Assembly: GCA_011372335.1 (NCBI GenBank)
Contig: DRSY01000031.1
Location: 1-5,756, forward strand
Length of the DNA stretch: 5,756 bases
Reading direction: 5' to 3'
Source of the DNA: Candidatus Woesearchaeota archaeon
Lineage (GTDB): Archaea; Nanobdellota; Nanobdellia; Woesearchaeales; SM23-78
Shown: positions 1 through 4,938 of the stretch, in pieces
Numbering within the stretch: position 1 is the stretch's first letter
Layout: each line of letters opens with the position of its first letter
The notes under the pieces: generated by a model
The model's input: only the letters and a program-made list of their open reading frames with translations
What the model was told of the DNA's origin: nothing
The model's database searches: none
Position numbers and translations under genes: made by a program

Positions 1-228
1 AATAAGGAGTGGTTAGGAAGAGAAGTGGATAAAGATTTGATTAATGAATTAGTTGAGTTGGAGAAGAAGTTTAGTATTAGCCCGGCTGGGGAAGGCGGAG
101 AGATAGAAACAAGCGTTCTTGATGCTCCTTTTTTCAAGAAGAAGATAAGGATCCTTGAGTATGAGATTGTTGCAGAAGAGCACTCAGGCTTGTTCCTAAT
201 AAGAAAAGCCGAGCTTGTAGATAAGTGA
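1..228 (+). CDS. dph6: Diphthine--ammonia ligase (Dph6), C-terminal part, 5' end outside window
   Basis: Dph6 carries out the last step of diphthamide synthesis: the ATP-dependent amidation of diphthine on elongation factor 2, using ammonium, in the cytoplasm. Only the last 75 codons are present. The frame is open from base 1, so the gene starts upstream. A GTG at 25 could be mistaken for a start, but conserved family sequence lies before it. Visible family motifs are WLGRE at local residues 4-8, the glycine-rich AGEGGEIET at 29-37 and DAPFF followed by three lysines at 41-48. All are typical of the C-terminal half of archaeal and eukaryotic Dph6. The N-terminal PP-loop ATP-binding part cannot be seen. 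The stop TGA at 226-228 overlaps the ribosome-binding region of the next gene, 12 nt downstream. Recognition is from motifs alone and is fairly secure. Confidence 0.87.
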   Translation, partial: NKEWLGREVDKDLINELVELEKKFSISPAGEGGEIETSVLDAPFFKKKIRILEYEIVAEEHSGLFLIRKAELVDK

Positions 229-235
229 GGCGGAT
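227..235 (+). promoter_or_regulatory. Shine-Dalgarno for the amidotransferase-like gene
   Basis: GAGGCGGAT resembles the archaeal ideal GGAGGTGAT. It begins inside the dph6 stop codon and ends 5 nt before the ATG at 241. No TATA-like box fits in the 12-nt gap, so the downstream gene is probably translated from the dph6 transcript. Confidence 0.5.
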
Positions 236-240
236 AAAGA

Positions 241-786
241 ATGATATTAATACTGGACATGAACCATAAGACGAACTCATTAGGCTTTGATGAATTCGTA
301 ACTCCTATTATAAGGATTGTTAGTAGCCTGGATGAGTGCGAGGCAAAGCATTACTCTGAACTAAGACAAAGAGACCTTGCTAAGTATGATAAGATAATCC
401 TCTCAGGCACGCCTCTAAGAGATAATGCTTTCAGAGACGACACTGATTGTTTTATGTGGTTAAGGAAGTACAACAAGCCAGTCCTAGGGATAAGTGCTGG
501 TATGCAAATCATAGGCTTAGTGTTTGGTTGCTCCCTTATGAGGTGTAAGGAGATAGGTATGACACGGGTAATCACAAGGAAGGAGAATAAGTTGTTCTCA
601 GGCGAGTTCGAGGCTTATGAGCTGCACACATCAAGCATAAAGCCTTGCTCTGAGTTCGAGATTCTTGCAGACTCTGCGAGGTGCGTCCAAGCAGTTAAGC
701 ATAAGGACAAAGAAGTTTATGGTATCTTATTCCACCCAGAGGTCAGGAATAACGGTGTGGTTAAGAATTTTGTAAAACTCAAATAA
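241..786 (+). CDS. Class I glutamine-amidotransferase-like protein, nucleophile Cys replaced by Ser
   Basis: This 181-residue protein has the class I (triad) glutamine amidotransferase fold, close to the stand-alone GMP-synthase glutaminase subunit in size. The oxyanion-region loop is ILSGTPLRD (residues 53-61). The nucleophile elbow is PVLGISAGMQ (80-89), where the family normally has GIC-G. YELHT (126-130) stands where GMP-synthase subunits have SHGDE. The His-Glu pair is intact in LFHPEV (163-168; H165, E167). Residue 85 is Ser (AGT at 493-495), one base from the Cys codon TGT. Without the Cys a normal glutaminase is not expected, so the protein may be a glutamine binder, an ammonia-handling or regulatory partner, or a changed hydrolase. 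It follows dph6 by 12 nt and is probably co-transcribed. The ATG at 241 is supported by the nearby Shine-Dalgarno. The fold is confident; the substrate is unknown. Confidence 0.9.
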   Translation: MILILDMNHKTNSLGFDEFVTPIIRIVSSLDECEAKHYSELRQRDLAKYDKIILSGTPLRDNAFRDDTDCFMWLRKYNKPVLGISAGMQIIGLVFGCSLMRCKEIGMTRVITRKENKLFSGEFEAYELHTSSIKPCSEFEILADSARCVQAVKHKDKEVYGILFHPEVRNNGVVKNFVKLK

Positions 787-862
787 ATAAAGATTTAAAT
801 AACACACCCCGCATCCAAATAAATCAAATGGTTTTTATCGTAAATCCTCTGGTTTTTCTTGT

Positions 863-876
863 ACAAACTTTATAAA
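863..876 (+). promoter_or_regulatory. BRE/TATA promoter giving a probably leaderless transcript
   Basis: ACAAAC (863-868, BRE-like) is followed by TTTATAAA (869-876). The box starts 30 nt before the ATG at 899, so a start site about 26 nt beyond the box centre falls on or next to that ATG. The rest of 787-898 is AT-rich with T-runs at 832-836 and 853-857. These could end the upstream transcript, but they lack a convincing hairpin. Confidence 0.65.
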
Positions 877-898
877 CAACCTTTTATAATAAGGGAGG

Positions 899-1240
899 AT
901 GATGAGAGACTCGTTACTCTTAAGAATAGCTTTAGCCACTAGCATCATAGGCTTATGCGCTCTTGGGCTAATCCTCGAAATCACCGGGTTACAAGAAGTA
1001 AGCATATCCGAGGCTAAGGATTTAGGAGAAGACAAAACCGTGAGAATAACCGGGGTGGTGGAGAGAGTAACTAACAAGGACAAGTTTGCAATAATTAATA
1101 TAATGAAAGAAGAAAAAATAACTGTTGTTTTATTTGATAATATTAATCTGAGCAGAGGACAAAGAGTAGAGATAATAGGAAAGACAAAGAACTACAAAGG
1201 AGAGAAAGAAGTGATTGCAGACGAGATTATAATTAAATAA
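899..1240 (+). CDS. Small membrane-anchored OB-fold protein
   Basis: This 113-residue protein has a short basic N-terminus, one hydrophobic segment at about residues 6-29, and a domain at about 45-113 rich in alternating beta-strand residues. The segment VRITGVVERV (48-57) begins strand 1, VVLFDNINLSRGQRVEIIG (76-94) covers the central strands, and the last strand ends at residues 105-112. This pattern fits a small OB fold of the nucleic-acid-binding tRNA_anti/YhcR-like kind, held at the membrane. Whether the domain faces in or out, and what it binds, cannot be told. The start is ATG 899, or ATG 902 directly after it. GGAGG abuts 899 with no spacer, so it cannot serve that ATG in the usual way, which together with the TATA distance argues for leaderless initiation. 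The fold call is inferred from strand pattern, not from a diagnostic motif. Confidence 0.7.
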   Translation: MMRDSLLLRIALATSIIGLCALGLILEITGLQEVSISEAKDLGEDKTVRITGVVERVTNKDKFAIINIMKEEKITVVLFDNINLSRGQRVEIIGKTKNYKGEKEVIADEIIIK

Positions 1241-1242
1241 AG

Positions 1243-1255
1243 AAACATTTATAAA
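1243..1255 (+). promoter_or_regulatory. BRE/TATA promoter of the ATPase gene
   Basis: AAACA (1243-1247) is followed by TTTATAAA (1248-1255), only 7 nt after the stop of the OB-fold gene. The expected start site is near 1277-1278, giving a leader of about 26 nt. The pyrimidine-rich stretch 1258-1272 may also help end the upstream transcript. CACCC (1273-1277) could pair with GGGTG (1291-1295) over the ribosome-binding site, but only if transcription starts at or before 1273. Confidence 0.6.
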
Positions 1256-1288
1256 AATCCCTTTTCTTCTCTCACCCATTAAGTACAA

Positions 1289-1295
1289 GGGGGTG
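1289..1295 (+). promoter_or_regulatory. Strong Shine-Dalgarno deciding a TTG start
   Basis: GGGGGTG pairs with all seven bases of the archaeal 16S tail CACCUCC, one pair being a G-U wobble. It leaves an 8-nt spacer to TTG 1304. No ATG or GTG lies in frame between the upstream stop at 1280-1282 and this TTG, so the rare start is well supported. Confidence 0.7.
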
Positions 1296-1303
1296 CTGGG
1301 TTT

Positions 1304-2470
1304 TTGGTTATAAAGAGCGATTTTATTCTGGAATGGGATAAGGCTCTGGGTTTCAGAGGAGACCCTTTTGCAGATAAAGTATTTGCTCCTATTAATAAGT
1401 TCTTAGTGGACAGGAAGGAGGAGAAGGAAAAGATTAACTGGTTCTTCATTAAAGGGTACTTCTACGGAGCAATCGTTGGAGAGCAAGGTGTTGGTAAGAC
1501 TACAATGCTAAGATGGCTTGAGGACAGGCTTAAGAAGTATAATAGGATTCACGCTGTATATATTAATGCTGCTGTTTTCAAGGAGCAAGTGAATATCCTA
1601 CACAAGATGATTCTTCCGTTACTCTCTTTTTATGAGAAGGTGTTCTCAAAGCCACATACAAAACTAATAGGGCCTGACCTCCTAGGATTCTTAAAGAAGA
1701 AGCTGGGTCATAAATCAGTGGCTCTGCTCGTAGACAACGCTCATCACCTCACTGATAAGAACCTTGAGCTGGTTAAGAGTCTTAGAAAAGAGGGTTTAAA
1801 GCTTCAAGTAATAGTTACTAGTACTCCGAAGGAGTATGAGAAGAGCAGACTCCCAGAGATAGGTCAGGACGAGCTAGGCATCACCTTAAGAAGGCTTACT
1901 TTTGATGAGGTAAAAGAGATGATAAAACGCAGAGTAGAGGCTTTCGGAGGTAAAGGAACACATCCTTTTTCACAAGACGAGTTAAAGAAGATGTACGATA
2001 AAGCTGATAAGAACCCAAGAAAATTCTTAAGACTATCCCGTGACGAAGCTATTAAGATACTCATACATAAGAGAGAGGTGCTTGAAAGGAAGGCAGAAGA
2101 GAAGAAACAAGCAAAACCTTTAAAAACAAGGTCTGGAAGGAGAAGTGTTAAGGATGAGAAAATGGATATTAGGATAAGAAAGGCTACTCGACGAGAACTA
2201 AACAAGGATGAGAAGGAAGAAGGGAAGAAGTTAATCAGGATAAGGTTCGCTCTTGGCAAGGAAGAAGAGAAGCCAAGGAAGAAGCCTGGCTTGCATGAAG
2301 GGAGAACTGTTATTCATGACGAGGAGCATAAACAAAAGCTTCTTAACCAGCTGAGAAGTACTAGTCCGCGAAGAAAGGCTAAAGAAGAATTAGGCGAGGA
2401 GGATAAGGAGGCTGTTTCAGAGACTGATAAGCTCCTAAGAGAGCTCGCAGAGGAGTTCGAGGTGGACTGA
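1304..2470 (+). CDS. AAA+ ATPase of the ExeA/Orc-like type with long charged C-terminal tail
   Basis: This 388-residue cytoplasmic P-loop ATPase begins with a segment like the lead-in of ExeA/TniB and Orc1/Cdc6 ATPases (LGFRGDPF at 15-22). Next come Walker A GEQGVGKT (59-66) and Walker B VALLVDNAHH (139-148). The latter has DNAH in place of the usual DEAH or DExx, so Asn stands at the usual catalytic Glu. A sensor-1-like strand VTSTP (171-175) follows, then a helical lid (about 198-216) and a sensor-2-like NPRKFLRL (237-244). Residues from about 253 to the end are extremely rich in Lys, Arg and Glu and look largely disordered, with a predicted acidic helix near 374-387. The winged-helix domain of Orc1/Cdc6 is not evident. 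The ATPase fold is confident. Possible roles such as DNA or membrane-complex remodelling are guesses. The start is TTG, as the ribosome-binding site requires. Confidence 0.87.
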   Translation: MVIKSDFILEWDKALGFRGDPFADKVFAPINKFLVDRKEEKEKINWFFIKGYFYGAIVGEQGVGKTTMLRWLEDRLKKYNRIHAVYINAAVFKEQVNILHKMILPLLSFYEKVFSKPHTKLIGPDLLGFLKKKLGHKSVALLVDNAHHLTDKNLELVKSLRKEGLKLQVIVTSTPKEYEKSRLPEIGQDELGITLRRLTFDEVKEMIKRRVEAFGGKGTHPFSQDELKKMYDKADKNPRKFLRLSRDEAIKILIHKREVLERKAEEKKQAKPLKTRSGRRSVKDEKMDIRIRKATRRELNKDEKEEGKKLIRIRFALGKEEEKPRKKPGLHEGRTVIHDEEHKQKLLNQLRSTSPRRKAKEELGEEDKEAVSETDKLLRELAEEFEVD

Positions 2471-2497
2471 AAAAACCCCTTTTTTATTTCTTTTCTT
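2470..2497 (+). terminator. A6-C4-T6 terminator of the ATPase gene
   Basis: Six A (2470-2475, the first being the last base of the TGA stop), CCCC (2476-2479) and six T (2480-2485) form a small hairpin. A T-rich tail follows to 2497. T-rich tracts are sufficient for archaeal termination. Confidence 0.6.
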
Positions 2498-2510
2498 CAC
2501 AACAACCAAC

Positions 2511-2528
2511 AAACCAACCGTGGTTTTT
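2511..2528 (+). terminator. Second hairpin with T tail
   Basis: AAACCA (2511-2516) pairs with TGGTTT (2521-2526) around an ACCG loop and runs into further T residues to 2528. It follows a stretch made only of A and C (about 2497-2519). It may be a back-up terminator isolating the next promoter, whose TATA box begins 10 nt later. Confidence 0.35.
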
Positions 2529-2532
2529 AGCA

Positions 2533-2545
2533 AAACATTTATATA
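2533..2545 (+). promoter_or_regulatory. BRE/TATA promoter of the Cys-rich surface protein gene
   Basis: AAACA at 2533-2537 is followed by TTTATATA (2538-2545). Using the 29-30 nt box-to-start distance of the two leaderless genes in this window, transcription should begin near 2566-2568. That is at the ATG of a seven-codon leader frame, 20-30 nt before the main start. Confidence 0.6.
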
Positions 2546-2549
2546 TCAC

Positions 2550-2565
2550 CCAAGAGTCTCCTTGG
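2550..2565 (+). promoter_or_regulatory. Operator-like palindrome CCAAG-N6-CTTGG
   Basis: A perfect 5+5 inverted repeat around a 6-nt spacer lies between the TATA box and the predicted start site. A dimeric repressor bound there would block the polymerase. As RNA it could form only if transcription started upstream. No other promoter in the window has such a repeat at this place. Confidence 0.4.
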
Positions 2566-2589
2566 ATGGTTAAATTCATGATGGAGTAG
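2566..2589 (+). CDS. Putative seven-codon leader ORF with three successive stops
   Basis: ATG at 2566 opens MVKFMME, then TAG (2587-2589), TGA (2590-2592) and TAA (2593-2595) follow in the same frame. The predicted transcription start lies at this ATG, so the frame could be read as a leaderless leader peptide. Its stop overlaps a GTG in the frame of the main gene and lies 8 nt before the preferred ATG 2598, close enough for termination-reinitiation. It may be chance. Confidence 0.3.
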   Translation: MVKFMME

Positions 2590-2597
2590 TGATAATC

Positions 2598-3428
2598 ATG
2601 GCAGAGGGAGTTGAGATTGTTATCAAACCAATACACCTTGAAAGACTGGCTTATAGCCTTGTAATCATAACTCTGGTTGTACTCTTAATAATAAAGTGGA
2701 ACAGCGGAGGCGTGGCTGAGGAGAACTCCACAGCAGGAGTGATTGCAGAGATGGAGTTAAATAATACTAATCAAAGCATTAATAACACACCTCAAGATTT
2801 ATGCTCTAATGGTGTGAAAGACCAGGACGAGACTGATGTTGATTGCGGTGGGAGTATATGCGAGCCTTGCGATGAGTTTAAGAGCTGTAATGTTGATTCT
2901 GACTGCGAGTCAGGTTACTGCCATATGGGGATTAAGTGCAGGGAGCCCACATGTGATGATGGTGTGAAGAACCAGGATGAGAGTAATATTGATTGCGGGG
3001 GGGTGTGTGGAGGCTTCTGGTATGACGGCGCGTGCCATGATGAGCCAAAGCCAAGGTACTCTGGTAGGGTTGACTTGTCAATACTCGAGGTTAGTACTAC
3101 TGAGAACGAGGCTTCTGGTTATGCTAAGATTCAGAGTGTGAAGTTTAAGGTTGAGAATGGTAAAGAAGAGGATATGATACTAACCGCTTATATCTTTGCA
3201 AGGGATGAGCACGGAAGCCCTTACTTTGAGAGGTCTGCGAGTAACGAGGAAGTAGCAATGGCAGAAGTTGAGCTTCCCTTACTAGGACAAGGAGAGAGCC
3301 ATACAGAGACCGTGGAGATTATGAGGACGCTTCCAGAAACAGATCCTTCTGAGGCGTACAGCGTAGTGGTTGAGCTCAGAGATGATAATGATGAGCTTGT
3401 AAGAAGAGCAACTTGGACTAATGAATAA
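2598..3428 (+). CDS. Single-pass surface protein with two Cys-rich ETDVDCGG repeats
   Basis: This is a 276-residue protein from ATG 2598, or 279 from the in-frame GTG 2589. ATG is preferred because GGAG (2583-2586) lies 11 nt before it but only 2 nt before GTG. Positions below count from GTG. After a short basic end (R19) comes a membrane segment at about 20-36. A linker at 44-70 holds four N-glycosylation sequons (NST, NNT, NQS, NNT). A Cys-rich module (72-149) has 12 cysteines and two copies of the C-N/D-G-V-K-D/N-Q-D-E-T/S-x-x-D-C-G-G pattern, at 72-88 and 122-138. Such repeats are common in secreted archaeal and bacterial proteins and presumably form disulfides. Residues about 158-277 look like a beta-sandwich of the CARDB/Ig type (LSILEV, VKFKVENG, VVVELRDD). 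A single N-terminal anchor with an exported C-terminal body is likely. The ligand is unknown. Confidence 0.85.
   Translation: MAEGVEIVIKPIHLERLAYSLVIITLVVLLIIKWNSGGVAEENSTAGVIAEMELNNTNQSINNTPQDLCSNGVKDQDETDVDCGGSICEPCDEFKSCNVDSDCESGYCHMGIKCREPTCDDGVKNQDESNIDCGGVCGGFWYDGACHDEPKPRYSGRVDLSILEVSTTENEASGYAKIQSVKFKVENGKEEDMILTAYIFARDEHGSPYFERSASNEEVAMAEVELPLLGQGESHTETVEIMRTLPETDPSEAYSVVVELRDDNDELVRRATWTNE
2801..3002 (+). repeat. Two-copy coding repeat, 150-nt period
   Basis: The stretches 2801-2852 and 2951-3002 align without gaps at an offset of exactly 150 nt (50 codons) and are mostly identical at DNA level, most clearly at GGTGTGAA and GATTGCGG. This points to an internal duplication within the Cys-rich module. 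Confidence 0.75.
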
Positions 3429-3471
3429 GAGAGAGTAATAAGAGAAAGAAAAAAAAACGCTTTATAATCTT

Positions 3472-3526
3472 AAAAAAATTTTCTTATAAAATCTTTTTTA
3501 TTTATTTGTAATATTTCTTTCTTTGT
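3472..3526 (+). terminator. AT hairpin plus T-rich terminator
   Basis: A7T4 (3472-3482) pairs with AAAAT-C-T6 (3488-3499) around a CTTAT loop with one bulged C. T-rich sequence follows to about 3526. It lies about 45 nt after the surface-protein stop. TTTATAAT at 3461-3468 also looks TATA-like, but no gene follows it at a fitting distance. Confidence 0.5.
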
Positions 3527-3556
3527 TGAAAGCCTTCCGGTTCCTGGTAAGAGCAG

Positions 3557-3564
3557 TTTATAAA
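3557..3564 (+). promoter_or_regulatory. TATA box of the permease gene, leaderless spacing
   Basis: TTTATAAA starts 29 nt before the ATG at 3586, so the transcript should begin at or within a base or two of the start codon. No Shine-Dalgarno precedes the ATG (the sequence is AGGGCCTTCTA), which agrees with leaderless translation. The preceding GAGCAG is a poor BRE compared with the other promoters here. Confidence 0.65.
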
Positions 3565-3585
3565 CCACGGACTTAGGGCCTTCTA

Positions 3586-4794
3586 ATGAAAATGATTTTC
3601 CAAGTAATCCTAGCCTTACTCATCGGAGTAGTCGCAGGAATAATCACAGGCCTAACCCCAGGCATACACGTAAACCTAATCAGTTTGCTCCTCCTAAGCT
3701 CTGCTCCTGTCCTTGTAAGATTCTTTAACTTAACCTCCCTTGCAATATTCATAATAGCTATGAGCATCACACACACCTTCCTGGACTCCATACCAAGCAT
3801 ATATCTGGGTGCTCCTGACAGTGACATGGCACTTGGTGTTTTACCAGGGCATCGTTATCTTCTCAAAGGACATGGCTATGCAGCAGTAAAGCTAACTTTG
3901 ATTGGCTCACTAGGAGCAATAATCCTCAGCATCCTGCTCTTTCCCCTGCTTATTCCTGTTGTCAAACATGGTTATCCTTTGATTGAGACTTATATGGGCT
4001 ATTTTCTTTTACTAGTTGCACTCTTTATGATATTACGGGATAAACAAAAGTTATGGGCACTTATAGTTTTTCTTTTATCAGGAACCCTTGGCTTGATAGT
4101 GCTTAGCATGCCTAATTTATCTAATCCATTATTCCCGATGTTATCTGGTCTTTTTGGGATTTCAACCTTAATAATTAGTTTGTTAAGAAGACAATCATTG
4201 CCAGCACAGATAACAATAAAAGAAACGCCCTTGGATAAGAAGAAAACAATCAAGGCACTGGTGTCTGGGCAGGCCTCTGGTTTCTTAACAGCTGTTTTCC
4301 CAGGCTTAGGAGCAGCAACAGCAGCAGTCATATCCTTGCAGTTCACTAAGAAGCTTGGTGACCATGGTTTTATGATACTAATCGGTGCTATTAATACTGT
4401 TAACTTCACGCTCTCACTCTTAACCCTTCTTGTACTTGGCAAGGCAAGGAACGGAGCAGTAATAACAGTGCAAAAACTTTTGGAGAATATAACCTTAGCT
4501 CATATACTATTATTTTTGTGTACAGCCTTAATAGCAGGGGGAACAGCTTTTATATTAGGAATGTTAATAAGCAGAGGTTTTTCTAAGCTAATTATGAAAG
4601 TTAATTACAGAGTGCTGGTGCTTGGAATTATTAGCTTTATTTTTATCTTAACAATAATTCTTTGCAACCCTCTCGGGTTGTTAATCCTAGTTGTGAGCAC
4701 AGCTATTGGCTTGATACCCCCGGAGAAGAAACTACCCAGAGTGCATAGCATGGGCTGCTTGTTAGTGCCAATAATAACATATTTTTTGATATAA
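3586..4794 (+). CDS. TctA-family (archaeal DUF112-type) membrane permease
   Basis: This 402-residue polytopic membrane protein has roughly ten hydrophobic segments. It resembles the large membrane subunit of tripartite tricarboxylate transporters. Two halves each carry the glycine/proline loop seen in the family: GIITGLTPGIHVN (18-30) in the first and SGFLTAVFPGLGAATAA (231-247) in the second. This suggests the usual inverted-repeat architecture. The conserved LPGHRYLLKGHGYAA (86-100) follows the first. Bacterial TctA is about 500 residues and works with TctB and the periplasmic binder TctC. Neither is visible here, and the archaeal relatives are shorter stand-alone proteins, so its substrate cannot be assigned. 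The start is ATG 3586, fixed by the TATA spacing. It ends 421 bp before a convergent minus-strand gene. Family membership is confident; tricarboxylate transport is not. Confidence 0.87.
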   Translation: MKMIFQVILALLIGVVAGIITGLTPGIHVNLISLLLLSSAPVLVRFFNLTSLAIFIIAMSITHTFLDSIPSIYLGAPDSDMALGVLPGHRYLLKGHGYAAVKLTLIGSLGAIILSILLFPLLIPVVKHGYPLIETYMGYFLLLVALFMILRDKQKLWALIVFLLSGTLGLIVLSMPNLSNPLFPMLSGLFGISTLIISLLRRQSLPAQITIKETPLDKKKTIKALVSGQASGFLTAVFPGLGAATAAVISLQFTKKLGDHGFMILIGAINTVNFTLSLLTLLVLGKARNGAVITVQKLLENITLAHILLFLCTALIAGGTAFILGMLISRGFSKLIMKVNYRVLVLGIISFIFILTIILCNPLGLLILVVSTAIGLIPPEKKLPRVHSMGCLLVPIITYFLI

Positions 4795-4795
4795 T

Positions 4796-4812
4796 AAATT
4801 TCTTTGAAATTT
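4796..4812. terminator. Perfect 7-bp inverted repeat after the permease stop
   Basis: AAATTTC (4796-4802) and GAAATTT (4806-4812) are perfect complements around TTT, starting 2 nt after the TAA. No long T-run follows on the plus strand. It may mark the 3' end of the permease transcript, but as a terminator it is weak. Confidence 0.35.
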
Positions 4813-4938
4813 GGCTGTTATTTAGCAAGCCCGCCAATTGCAACTAACGTTCGCGAGCGCTGAAATACGACCAGATGACTAAAAGGAGGAGAGTGCAACG
4901 TCCTTTCTGAAGGAAAGACTGGCGAGAGTTAATTTTTT
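4811..4938 (+). ncRNA. Candidate small structured RNA, family not recognised
   Basis: A hand count gives 54 G/C in 106 bases at 4825-4930 (about 51%), well above the AT-rich DNA on the 3' side. CGCCA (4832-4836) pairs with TGGCG (4920-4924). Inside it TTGCA (4838-4842) pairs with TGCAA (4894-4898), which encloses a small CGTT-CGCG-AGCG hairpin (4848-4859). TCCTT (4901-4905) pairs with AAGGA (4910-4914). Six T (4933-4938) follow as a possible terminator. TTGGC (4811-4815) could instead pair with GCCAA (4833-4837), excluding the outer stem. The best upstream TATA candidate, about 4788-4797, is weak. It does not match SRP RNA, RNase P RNA, tRNA or a good C/D box RNA. Strand is inferred from the T-run. 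Confidence 0.33.

Noticed and set aside
25..228. A separate 67-codon gene starting at GTG 25
   Set aside because: The WLGRE motif of Dph6 lies in frame before it, and the frame is open to base 1.
821..860. Recurring TGGTTTTT upstream of TATA boxes (829, 850 and 2521) as a regulatory motif
   Set aside because: The 2521 copy is the arm and tail of a terminator-like hairpin and the others sit in T-rich spacer. Two other promoters lack it.
1278..1313. An 11-codon leader frame from ATT near the predicted ATPase transcript start
   Set aside because: ATT is not a credible start, and the strong Shine-Dalgarno at 1289-1295 fits the main TTG instead.
1864..2259. Long minus-strand open frame under the ATPase gene, and similar ones at 351-575, 835-1083, 3573-3827 and 3999-4442
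   Set aside because: Each is antisense to, or largely overlaps, a gene with clear family motifs. Their translations show no motifs and reflect the codon bias of the sense strand.
4860..4910. C/D box RNA (CTGA at 4860 and 4907, GATGA at 4874)
   Set aside because: The C box matches only about five of seven positions. The 28-nt gap between GATGA and the second CTGA is too long for an archaeal C/D guide, and no second C box is found upstream.
4900..4920. GAAGGAAAGAC resembles the GAGGAAAGUC of RNase P RNA
   Set aside because: The other conserved parts of RNase P RNA, such as ACAGA, are missing and the element is far too short.
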